Origin: Bemisia tabaci
Taxonomy: Eukaryota > Arthropoda > Insecta > Hemiptera > Aleyrodidae
Assembly: GCF_918797505.1 (NCBI RefSeq)
Contig: NC_092800.1
Coordinates: forward strand, 6,386,001-6,450,000
Direction: 5' to 3'
Length of the DNA stretch: 64,000 bases
Below are positions 44,395 to 55,003 of this stretch, one piece after another. Each line of letters opens with the position of its first letter. Position 1 is the stretch's first letter. The notes under the pieces were generated by a model, which searched no databases, was not told the origin of the DNA, and saw nothing but the letters and a program-made list of their open reading frames with translations. Made by a program: the position numbers and the translations under genes.

Positions 44395-45891
44395 AACGTG
44401 TCCCCGTCGGCGGGGGTCGCGAGCGAACGGGCAACGCTGCAACGCGACCTAGGGAACCGAGCACGGATCCGTGGAGAGCCGCCATTAATTTTTGAATCGG
44501 AGGGAAAAAGAGGACGAAATTCGGACGACAACCCAACGGGATCCGTGCGACAGACGAGAGAAGCGAAATAATTAGGAAAGTCGCTCGGCGTGAAATAATA
44601 TCAGGCTCCCGGTGTAAAAAGATGGCAACAGTTAATCACAATTTTTTTCCAACAGAAATGGGCCTCGAGACAAAACATGAATTGAGTAGCAAAATGGTTT
44701 TTAAAATAAAGCATGCCCTGAGTCGCAATCATTGCATAATATTTGTGGATTCGGCTGATAGCTCAACTTTTATTTTCGCATTATGAGTAGCCGAAAACCG
44801 AACTCTTGTTGCATCATTTGAATAATGGAACTTCCATTTTATCTGTGTTTTAAAGACTTGGTAATATCTCGTCCAGGAATTGATTTCAAAACTTCCTGTA
44901 GTGTGAGCTGTTTTCTGTGTAAGATTTTGAAGAGAAAACAAGTGACGTTTTCTTCTTGCTCCAGACCTTGTTCAGTGGCCCATACATTACCATTAGTAAG
45001 CGTGGTCATGCACTGGCTGTGAATGCGACATCGCAATATCACTGAAACCTCTTGGGCATAAACAAATATCTTCGTGCGAAAAACTGAGGGGAAAAAGTAA
45101 TCTGAACCAAAAGGAGAAAGAAAAAAAAGAAAAAACTCGGACCAGCCAATCAAACTGATTTTTATGGGAGAAGGATTAGACGATTAACATGAGGAAAAAA
45201 ACCCCGAGAAAGTCTCGTCGAATAGAGCGCAGGATTTACCTTTTATGGGGACTCGAGGCATTCATCCTCTTCGAAAAAATGTTCAAATAAATCAACGAGA
45301 AAAAAAGCGAACCTATAATAATTCGGCAACCCCCCTCCCCTCCGTAAGTCACCCGAAACTTATGCACATCGGATGAAAAAAATTGAGCAGGAAAGCTCGA
45401 GTTGACGACAAAAAATTTGACGGCGCGATGGTTAATTGGCGAGACATGTTATTCCTCTCTTTGTCGTGCACACGGGCGATCTGGACAGGCCCCGGGCGAA
45501 TTGCGACATCAAACAATTCATAAAAAGAAAGAAAGAAAAAAAAAAAACATAATAAGATCTAATTAAAAGGCGCTAGTTGTTAAGTGAGCGATGACATGCA
45601 CTCATTCCTCTTTTTTCGCCACGTCATTAACGAGAGCGATTAGCCGCGTTTAACGGCGATCTGGGCATTCCACAAATCGTTACAATTCTGCGCGAATTAG
45701 CACCGGTTCGGAGCCAAAACCACGTATGTAAATGCGTTTACCGTTGGATTTACGTGGGAATCGTTTAGAAAGACGGATTTTGGCCATGCGGCTGGGGCCG
45801 CTCAGTGGATCGAGTCAATGGAAGAGGTGGGACAAGATTTTGAAACTTTGAAAGCTTACGGAAAAAAGCATAGGACAATAGCAAGGACTTT
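44395..45891. other. Intergenic; short CpG block then AT-rich DNA
   Basis: 44395-44580 is CG-rich. Beyond that the sequence is AT-rich, with TTTTATGG at 45160 and 45241 and no exon or MITE recognised. Open frames at 44729-45153 lack domains. Confidence 0.3.
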
Positions 45892-46133
45892 AGCGTCGGT
45901 GCTCTGGTCTTGAATGGTCAGACTAGCATTGTCAGAAATGGTGTCATAGATTCAACTAGACCTATCATCAATCTTAAACTCAAGTGATTTTAAAGCTTCG
46001 CCAAACTCTTAATTTACTGTTCTTGTTCTATCCGAATCTGAACTACTGATTTAAGATGTCTAAACCTGCTGAGAAACACGCTACCATTTCTGACAATGCT
46101 AGTCGGACCATTCAAGGGCAGGGCACCGACGCT
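45892..46133. repeat. 51 bp inverted repeat: reversed copy of the viral gene's 5' codons
   Basis: 45892-45942 is the reverse complement of 46083-46133 at 47 of 51 positions, with 140 bases between them. The right arm is codons about 10-26 of the virus-derived frame. The left arm is therefore an inverted partial duplicate lying outside the gene. Transcription across both would give a stem of about 50 bp. Confidence 0.9.
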
Positions 46134-47653
46134 GAAGTCGAAGTATTGAAGAAAATAGCCTCAACACGCGTGACGTTGACTCAGAGTCCACCAAGCCAAA
46201 GTTTTCTAAGCCAAAACTCACGCCTACGACTTCTAAAGAGCCGTCAACACCTAAATTCAACGAAACTTCTAACACACTACTAGAACTCTTCACCCGTGCA
46301 CCTCTAGAAGGTTACGGAAGATATCAGAAAAGTGCATTCATACCAAATTCTCATATGATGTACCAGATTCTTGCCGCCTGAGATGACTTGCTTGCAAACT
46401 CATTTTATTTCAGACGTCAAAACGTAATTTGGCACCCATTATTTGTAGGATTTACTATGGCATATTATTCTGCATTCAGACGCTACGATCTGAAAGTCAG
46501 GCCAATACTATCTCACCAATGCGTGCCCGATTTTTGAAGGAATTCTTAACAAAGTACCCACCTGAAAATTTACCTATTTGTGGCAACTAGTTACCGTATT
46601 CGAGTGTCTAAATCCCACAACTCCTGGAATGACAGCTGAGTCAATCGTGACTCCTTGTCTACCGAATTTTTTTTGGACCGCGTAGGTCACAAGATCTGAC
46701 CTCCGACCCAGCAACAGCTGCGAAATTCATTTCGCCCAACACCCCAATGTTATGCGGATTGATCCAAAACATTCTAACCGCTCAGGCTGCAAATGCTATT
46801 CCTACACGGGAAAAAAAAAAAAATTGTTGACTCAACAATTCAATGGCTAAAAACAGTGAGTGCAATGTATCAACGCAGATTTTACAACAAAAAAATACTA
46901 CTTAAACCACATTGTAAACTAATTTAACCACGGGGTGGTTATAGTAACATATTTTTGGTGTAAAATCTGCGTTGAAACGTTGCACTCACTGTTTTTAGCA
47001 ATTGAATTGCTGAATCGGCAATTCTTTTTTTTCCGTGTAAGTACGTAGATGGATCGTTTAACAACGCCGCTGCTCAAGTCATTAACGGACACCAGTTCGC
47101 TATGACTGTTTGGACTCAACTTGAAAGAGATGCCCTCTTATCAGCTGGAATATACATCCTGATCTGCTATTAGATTTCTACACCCGTGGAAGTCGACTAC
47201 GCATCCCGAGCTTCCCTCACGGAACGAGTCTTCGTCCCATTGAGAACTACCTCGGACTTTCCAATGCTATGGATTGGTTTGGAAATCTTCTTCAAAACAT
47301 GACAATATTCTGTAAATTTTTCCCCGACTCTTCACACTTTGGAACTTGCTCCAAGCCCAGTGCATCACCTCTCGTGGTCGCTGAATTGCCTTTCCTTAGA
47401 GAGATTGGAAATAATCCAATCCAAGCAACATTTACAACCAGATTGACATCCAAATCATGTATCATGCCGAAAGCTCGGCATGTACCCACTGGATGGCAAC
47501 TCGCTCCTGCAACCACACTTCTTGCGCAACACACACCAACGGAACATCAGATGTCTTGCTCAAAATGCAGACGGATGGTCACAGATCGGCGATTTCGATG
47601 CGACCCATTTCGGACCTTACTGGACTGATAGTCCACACCGATTCAATAATTAG
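46056..47653 (+). pseudogene. Endogenous partitivirus-like coat-protein gene, disrupted
   Basis: Reading in several frames gives an ordered series of segments that resemble partitivirus capsid proteins as I know them. These are a polar start (ATG 46056), IWHP then IYYGILFCIQTLR and FLTKYPPENLP (about 46430-46590), CLNPTTPG and VTPCLPN (46605-46660), SPNTPMLCGL (about 46735), GHQFAMTVWTQLERDALLSAG (47090-47150), NYLGLSNAMDWFGNLLQNM (47250-47300), and a tail with GWSQIGDF and THFGPYW before TAG 47651. Without the inserted MITE it spans about 1.36 kb, near the usual size of an alphapartitivirus capsid gene. Breaks: an in-frame TGA at 46379, further stops near 46592 and 46687, at least four frame changes, and a 233 bp insertion at 46805. 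It cannot encode a protein. No polymerase gene is seen. Partitiviruses have dsRNA genomes, so integration implies reverse transcription by host elements. Confidence 0.7.
46805..47037. mobile_element. MITE family I inside the viral pseudogene
   Basis: Starts CACGGGAAAAAAAAAAAAAT and ends TTTTTTTTCCGTG, flanked by TA at 46803-46804 and 47038-47039. Arms of about 85 bp pair TTCAATGGCTAAAAACAGTG with CACTGTTTTTAGCAATTGAA and GCAGATTTTACA with TGTAAAATCTGC. Its insertion post-dates the viral integration. Confidence 0.92.
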
Positions 47654-48132
47654 TGATCACTATTATTCGGATCGACCTAAGTATTAAATATCTTACCCTA
47701 ATGAACATACAACCCTTGTTTTACTATAGTGGCCGGCCCCGCGCGGCCTGGTAGTCTTTCACAAATTAAAGACACATACAGTCCACTTTTCAAAGTTACT
47801 TAGTATTTTCTTTTCTCATTTGAAGCGCTCAGCCGATAGGCAGCGCTTTTTGTACTAGTGCTAATGCATTTAAATGGCGCACCAGCTCATCGATGTGTAG
47901 GCTTTTGGGGGGGGGGGGGGTCCATTTTTAAAATAAATAAAGCTGTGAAAACTGCATGTATTTTATGCTTTTAACGTAATGCGCAGGTAGTTTCGATCGT
48001 TTGTCTATAAGAAAATTTCTTAGCGGTAGAGTAATTCTTATCGAAATTGATCGTTGAACTCAAATGAAGCCTAAAAAAAACGCGCCTGATGAGCTCAACG
48101 ATGAGCTCATTTTCGGGAAACAAAACGCGTTA
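47654..48132. other. Downstream flank of the viral pseudogene
   Basis: Contains GGCCGGCCCCGCGCGGCC near 47733 and a 14-base G run (47907-47920). No gene is visible. Confidence 0.35.
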
Positions 48133-48168
48133 ACGGTTTCCTTGGTAACCTTTGTTTGCTATCAGCTG
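48133..48168. promoter_or_regulatory. Second copy of the X-box-containing 36 bp segment
   Basis: Identical to 14701-14736, including GTTTCCTTGGTAAC and CAGCTG. The sequence before (ACGCGTTA) and after (AGTTTTATTTCC) does not match the first site. A conserved core in unrelated flanks suggests either a short mobile or duplicated segment or a functional site. Confidence 0.45.
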
Positions 48169-49200
48169 AAGTTTTATTTCCATTTCCCAGCCAAGTCGAC
48201 GGAGTTTATACGTCCTTTCTTCATTAAATACATTTAATAACACCTGAGCGCTTTTCTAATACGACAGTATTAGAACTTTCCCGCTTGTTTTGTTTAGGGC
48301 CTCTGCCCAAACAATTGGTCCCTCGGGCCGGATCCTCTGATCCATTAATTATGTATTTGAATTTTGATATTTGCTGTTCATTTTGATACAAATAAACGAA
48401 AAAGAAACTCACTTCTTTCCTTGCTAGGTTTATAAGTTCTGATTGATTACGTACTTAATAATTTAGTAAGTAAGCAACATGGCAAACAGCACTTAAATAT
48501 ATTAAATCAGTTCATTACCACATCCATATGAGAAATCTCAATGACGGTAAGTTGCTTACCAGAACGTATCCATTGTTTCCCGGGGTGCGGATGCCATTTT
48601 GATATTCATAATGTTCCGCTTCAGAATTCGCGATGAGCCTAAAAAAGAGGAAACGAAAAAATCAGATATAACTTGCATAATGGATGGAAAAAAGTCTGAT
48701 TGAAAAAAGTTCTGAATTGAATCCATCTCTGATAAATGAATGACAGAAAGCGACAGCAGCCGTCCACGTATGCTAGATTGAAATGCTCACAAAAAAATCA
48801 AAGCCCCTGCAAGTTTTTGGGTATGCAACGAGGCCAACCCTTGAGCTCGAATAGTTGTATCAAAGCATTGTGATCAAGCAACCCAGTTTTCAATATCCCA
48901 GAGACACAAGGTACCTAACTCACATGGATGAAAGAATCAAGTTATTCTCGTTTTGGAAATCTCCAATTGAATAAAAAATGTGCGTAGAAAATTTGTTGGC
49001 GGTTATAAGATACGGAATTTCAATGTCGAAGATCACTAAATTTGGAGATTTAACGTGGAATCAAAGGGGAAGACACACGGGTATCCTCCGATATCTCGGA
49101 ATGACTGAAATGGAGTTAGGTACCTTTGTGCTCTGGGAAACTGAAATGTGAATGTGACACGGACATCCTTTGAGGCAATTGCTTTCGATTCTTCTTCGTA
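48169..49200. other. No feature recognised
   Basis: AT-rich DNA with small open frames only. Confidence 0.35.
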
Positions 49201-49406
49201 TATGGGAAAAAAATAGCTTGAATCAAGAGTCCAGACTCTTAAAAGCATTGACAAGAAAAAACACTCTTGATTCAATCGGATTTTTCCTTGAATCGAAGAG
49301 CCAAGCCTCTTGATTTAAGCGGATTGCCATTTGAATCGAGAGTATTTTTTCTTGTCAATGTTTTTAAGAGTCAGGACTCTAGATCCAAGCTACTTTTTTT
49401 TACCAG
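49201..49406. mobile_element. MITE family A, copy 6
   Basis: TA precedes at 49199-49200 and TA follows at 49407-49408. Ends are TATGGGAAAAAAATAGC and TTTTTTTTACCAG. Arms AAGAGTCCAGACTCTTAAAA and TTTTTAAGAGTCAGGACTCT plus CTTGATTCAATCGGATTTTT are clear. The terminal CACTG is degraded on the left. Confidence 0.85.
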
Positions 49407-49408
49407 TA

Positions 49409-51500
49409 TATCTTGAAATTTTGACTACAGAGCGAACACCATCGGAGCTCCAAAATCGACACCGGCCATTTTTTCCGTCGGCTGCGGAACCCGACAGAGG
49501 AACCTCTTCTACACTCGAGATCAGTTTCCTGACCCCTCTGAGCGAAATTTTCACCGTGATATTCGAGATGGTATCCCCGAATCATCCATCATCCCGCGAT
49601 ACCGAATCGGAGTACGACACAGCGCATTGAGAATCGTAAACGTCCGCCGGCTGATTTATCGCAGCGTAAAACTGTCTCATCGCTGATCTTAATTCGAAAA
49701 CTTCTCCCATGCGTCCTTGCCAAATTTTCCACCCGAAACAAGGAAATAATACATCACTGACAACGAAAATACGCGACGGTTAAAGATTTTAAAAAGTGAA
49801 ATCTTCTATTCTGAACGATTGTCCTCATTTTCGAGAATTCCGTAGCTCATGATTAGTAACTCGATAGTAACTCATTTCGTGATTCTTGATGATCATGTTG
49901 AATATCATAGTCGTTGTTGGTCATGTTCTACCATCAATAGAAGCAAACATGCAAGCAATCCAATCAATCATGACCTATCTAGGCGTTCGGTGCAGAAAGA
50001 GTAATTCCTGAGAAGCGCCTTTTTTGTGCAGAACATCTCTACGCATCGCTTATACCCTCAACTATCATAGTTCAAAATGGACGTATTTCTATCGAACGGA
50101 ACTATGTGTAGGTGCACTATGACGTGAGCGTTGTTATGCACATATATTCTTATGGGTCTCAAAGCTCATCATGTCTTAATCCACATAGTTCCGTTTGATA
50201 GAAATACATCCAATTATGAATTCAATTGGATAATTAATGGAGTAGGAGATTAATTATTTTGTAGGAGTGGTTCGCGAGGTATTAGGTAAGTAAGCGCGTC
50301 AAGACTGAAATTAGAGTGTTTTTTTTCCAACCTGTTGGTGCAGGGCGGCAAAAGTTGTGATTCGGAAAAATAGAGGGCTGGGAATAACGATCGAAAAACA
50401 CGTAACCGCGGCCTCTGACGAAGTTACGTGCGGTTAAATACCACTGAGCAGCAGGTAAATAGTAGGTGTCTCACAATGGAAATATCATAGAAAAGAAAGA
50501 TTTTGGTAGAGTCTTGAAGGGAAGATCTAATTTTGAAGGTAATGCATTTTTTTTGTTTTCGTTTGAATTATATTCTTTTTGATTTAACTCTAAACACAAC
50601 CGCGTTCTTAGTTGGTTCTTCTGAAGCAAGAACAACATCTGAAAACCAATATGTGCATAGTGTTTTACGGAAGCATATGTATGGTGTAGGAGGTGAGAAA
50701 TGAGTCATAAAGAGCAAATATAATGGATACGTGAATTGCCGCTCTCAGTGGGATGGATGCCGATCAAGATCCAAGCATAGCATCAGCATAGCAAGATCCA
50801 AGCGGTTCCCCACTGCCTATCGAAAAAACTCTGGCATTCCTCAATTGAAACAAAATAAAATCATAGCTAATTCACTAAAATTAAACAAATAATTAACATT
50901 AAATACATTCACTAATCACTCGAATCGACAACACTGGATCAATTCTTAGAAAACAAAACGTGCGACTCCATGAAAGATGCAAGTGACCCGCCCGGACCAT
51001 TTTCCGGAGATGTCAAAAGATTGGAATCAGCACTCCGGCTGATAAGGGTTTTTTGGAAATGTAGGAACACGAGAAGGACGAAGATTAAGGCATCTACGTT
51101 TCTACGTGAACTAGATAACATGTACCCCAAGCAAATATTATAGATAAGGGATGCTTTAGGCGTGTCTTGCCACGATGCACTTCTCGGTGGAGAAAAAACT
51201 CAACCCCTATCTTTCATTTCCTTGTATTCTAATTCGTATAGAAACATTAACATTAAACGGTAAATTTACATTTTACAAAAACGCACGTGTGCAATTTTCA
51301 TCTAAAATTTTCTTGATTTTGACATGGAATCTGAAAAAAAAAAAAAAAAAAAACCTGTGAAATTTTCAGTCAGAAATGCCCAGGATTCTCTTACTTCATA
51401 TAAATTAGCGAGGAGGAGTTTGGCAACATTGAATCGTAGCGACGTTCTACCGTGAGGGAAACGAGGATCGCTTCGATCGAAAAAGAAAAAATACATTACC
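49409..51500. other. Intergenic, including a small hairpin
   Basis: At 50079-50211, GGACGTATTTCTATCGAACG pairs with CGTTTGATAGAAATACATCC and GGAACTATGTG with CACATAGTTCC, a stem of about 30 bp with a ~70 base loop. Nothing else was recognised. Confidence 0.4.
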
Positions 51501-51622
51501 GTGCGAGGCGTGAGTCGAATACATAACTCAGGTAAAAACGATTATAAGGTGTTCGCTGCGAACCTATTACGATCTTCCCACGTAATGGCAAATCAATCGA
51601 TATTCACAGGCACGCCACGCCA
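51501..51622. mobile_element. hAT-type MITE family G, copy 4 (degenerate)
   Basis: The right end CACGCCACGCCA and the central AAGGTGTTCGCTGCGAAC are retained. The left end has decayed to GCGAGGCGTGAGTCG. Flanking ATTACCGT and ATTTCCGT agree at 7 of 8 positions and may be the target duplication. Confidence 0.7.
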
Positions 51623-52342
51623 ATTTCCGTGCAAGATATTGGATTCCTAGATATATAAAGAAAAAAAAATGTAAAAATGCCTGCAAGACGTATAATATTC
51701 AGAGTATCCTTTCGCAGGTGATGGACATTACACGTCTCACGGCGATGGTCTATAACTTCACAGCGAATGACAGTCACCAAGTCCACGCCATAAGTGCTTC
51801 TTTTAGTGATGCATAAGTGAAGATCGTTCCCCTGCCATAATCTGATATTCCGATGAACCACTTGAGGTTCAGATCGAATAAAAGGATTTGCATAAATGGA
51901 GGAACCGAGAACGAAGAGAGAGGAGAACGGAGGAGAGGGAGAGTGGGTTGGGCTTGTCAAAGACGCGAGCAAAAAATCCGAACGACGCGAGAGCATAAAA
52001 AAAACGACACGACGGTTTTGCATGATCACGTCGAGGAGCCGCGGTCGTGCGATCAGAAAATCTCACGGATAATTTATTCGGATTCGAATCGCCATGTGCC
52101 GGTGTGCAAACACTGATGAAGACCGCGCCAAGAATAAAGGCCATTAAACGGGTTTGCGGTTTGTCAAAATTGCTTTTATTGTTGATTATAAATTCGAGCT
52201 GCTACAATGATATTTATCACTCCCCAAAGAGCCTGCCAACCTCCCCCCCCCCCCTCCACGGGTTGCCTCATCCTCCGTGTTGTCCCCAACTTTTGAGTTT
52301 TTATGCGCTGATCGATGCCAGCGCGGCTTACGAGGTTGTTCT
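51623..52342. other. No gene recognised
   Basis: Several overlapping frames are open on both strands (51604-52379) without domains. A 12-base C run lies at 52243-52254. Confidence 0.3.
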
Positions 52343-52595
52343 CTGCCGTCATAATGAAAAACGCCGTATGACCCTCTAAACGTTGCCGCATCTCCCCTAA
52401 TAAAATATTTATTTTTGAAGAAAGATGCGATTATTTATCCTTGAAATTTTAACATAATATAGATTAAATTGCGGACGAAATTGTCTGAAAAATTGGAGGT
52501 AAAATGTTAGGAATTTTCACGGTAAATTGGGTTTTTATCGAGGGCGATGTGGCAACGTCAGAAGGCTCATGCGGCGTATTTTCTTACCGCGGTAG
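52343..52595. mobile_element. MITE family D, copy 6 (253 bp)
   Basis: Starts CTGCCGTCATAATGAAAAAC and ends TATTTTCTTACCGCGGTAG, with TTCT at 52339-52342 and 52596-52599. The GCCGTATGACCCTC / CTCATGCGGCG pair is conserved. The terminal bases differ from other copies but remain mutually complementary (CGTCATAATGA is the weakest part). Confidence 0.85.
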
Positions 52596-52599
52596 TTCT

Positions 52600-54456
52600 G
52601 TTGACAAGAGTCAGAGCAAAGGCAACGCTCAAAAGCGCGCGTTGAGATAAACTATAGCGCTTACCCTTTGACCCTCACTCAAACTGCATACTTATTACGT
52701 TCTTTCCTCGCACTCGAAACTTAAGAAATCTGAATTCGTTTTAATAGCAGAGCGATCTCAGAACGGGCCCTAGTTGTATTATGAATATGAAGATGGATCG
52801 TAAATTATCTTCAAGTGTTGGTTATGCACACTCGATTATTGTTGTTCTTTGGGGGAGTGGGGAGAGGGGGGGAGGGGGTTCTGAAGAGGGATGAATTATA
52901 TGTAGGTTGAATTAAAAAAGTGGTACGATGCAAATCCGAGTCTTCATTCACCATCAGGATTCAGTGCGGTTTGTAGAGCTTGAATAAAATTTTTCCGAAC
53001 CGATCTCAGAGCGATAAAGAGACGCCTTTTGCTGTTCTTTCACCATTGCGCGTAGTGAGAGTACTCGTTGGTAAAAACAATTTTTTTTTTAAAAAGAAAA
53101 AAAATTAATTTTGTTATTTATTGCAGCTAAACTCAATTTGATGACGCTTGACTGGGGCTAAGAGAGCTTCGTTCGGGAGAAAACCTTCGGAAAAACGAAT
53201 ATTTCATTTATCGGACTCATAAAAATAGAATGGAAAAATAAAGTATCCTGTGCTTCGAAAGAAAATAAAAATGAAGAAAACTAAAATGTTGCCTCCTCAT
53301 ACAGATTGCATTAATCTGACATTATATTCTCTAAACAGACAAATCGGATATATAGATTTAACTTCATTCTATAGTTGATTTTGGCGAACAATAAAAGAGG
53401 CTGTTGGATTTGTCATCTTTCTGATAATGAAAACGTGACAATTGACCGAATTTACCGGCAGCATATACACGTTGGTTTAACTAAATTAATTCACTTAGGA
53501 GTTAGGTTTATGTTCATCATTCGTGTTACTTGTTATTTTAATGAAATAATAATTTATTACGAAATTGTGAGACAATTTAAGACCTATGGTACAAAAATAT
53601 TCTCCTCCAATTATTTCGAATTCAAATCTATGAAAAATACTTTTGCTTGAATCATGTTTCTGCAATTATTATCTTCTACATAACATGCTTTTTTATTTGG
53701 GGGGGGGGGGGGAGACGAAAAAACCCTCACGATAGACAATTTTGTCGAACAAAATTCAGACGTCCATTAACACAATTTAACTGAAAAGGAAGAAAGTCTC
53801 GATCAATGCTCCGTCGGCAGGGAAAAGTGAAGATTTCAACGGTCCACAAACGCAAAACAAATGCCTCTTCTGGAACACGGATTCTTTCAACGGGCAAAAA
53901 TTCTGACGAGGGGAACGCCTGGGGAGGAGGGGGGAGGGAGGGAACATTAGTCACAACAAATTACAATGTTGACGCAAAGGACGCGAGCGTCGAAGTGTCG
54001 TGTCTCGTTGAATCGAGAAAAAGGAGACAAATTAATCGGATGAGGGAATGAAAGTTGGAAACGATCGCATAAAACGCATTTATGGCAATTGTGATTGATC
54101 GTCCATAACTTTATTATTGCCCTATTTCCCTCCATAAACGTGCGTTTTATTCATTCCCCGTTCGGCGAATCCGTCGCCCGTACATTTGTAGACACGAGTC
54201 TCCTTTCAGAGAGGCTCCTTCTGATTAACGCATCGCCACTTTTCTCCTTCACGCATGTTCTCCATAATCACATTACCTACTCCTCCTCTCATTCATCGAT
54301 AATTGATCCACTGGTTCGTTAAACACCGATCAAATTTAAAACGTTACGGATATATCGCTCCGAAGCTCCAAGCTCACTCCAAACGATATAGGACTTCGTC
54401 TCTCAGATAATTACGGTGAAAAACGACTTGGCAAGCTGATCTAAATTTTTGTTTTT
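52600..54456. other. No gene recognised
   Basis: AT-rich with a 14-base G run (53699-53712). A 91-codon frame at 53375-53650 starts at TTG and has no domain or splice context. Confidence 0.35.
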
Positions 54457-55003
54457 GTTCTTCTTTACTCAGTTTTGCTTGGATTTCAAGGCAAAATGTC
54501 CAAGAAATAAAATTACTCTCCAGCGGGCTGATTGTTGAAATTGATAGACAAAGCTATAAAGAACGAAGACAAAAGGGATACGGAGGGATCTTATTGGTGA
54601 AAGCGGGTGGTTGCAGTGGACAAAGAAAGTAGACAATAAATAAGCATAGACTAACCAACGTCAACCCACGAGAGACCTTATAATTGATCCACCATTTTCT
54701 TCCTTAGTCTACAAGACAATTCAACCAATGAAAACGCTCCATACTCCCTATGTCTTACATGTCTGTCGCTTTGTCTATCAATTTCAGCAATCAACCCATA
54801 GGGCTGGGGCCCTGGGAGAAAGTACTTGGTTTTGCAACGGTATATTATCTCGGAGATGAGTTCAAGCCTCCTTGATATATAGCGAAGCGATGGTTTCGAT
54901 TTAGAAAATGCAGGGGTGTGTATAGACTTTTTACTTGTTTCTCCTATTTTGGTTTCGCTTGAATTTCAGGGAAAAATTCTCAAACAAAATAATTACCCTC
55001 CAG
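54457..55003. repeat. ~67 bp direct repeats around a family J MITE
   Basis: 54467-54533 and 54937-55003 share TTTTGCTTGGATTTCA-like and ATTACYCTCCAG words in order, at roughly 75% identity by eye. The J element (54531-54808) begins exactly at the end of the left repeat. Confidence 0.65.
54531..54808. mobile_element. MITE family J, copy 2
   Basis: GGGCTGATTGTTGAAATTGA on the left is mirrored by CAATTTCAGCAATCAACCCA on the right. ATAGACAAAGC pairs with GCTTTGTCTAT, and GGGATCTTATTGGT pairs weakly with ACCAATGAAAACGCTCC. About 278 bp, the same size as the copy at 17141. Confidence 0.85.

Noticed and set aside
46056..47653. LTR-retrotransposon gag
   Set aside because: No long terminal repeats, zinc knuckle, protease or polymerase nearby, and the ordered motifs fit a partitivirus capsid better.
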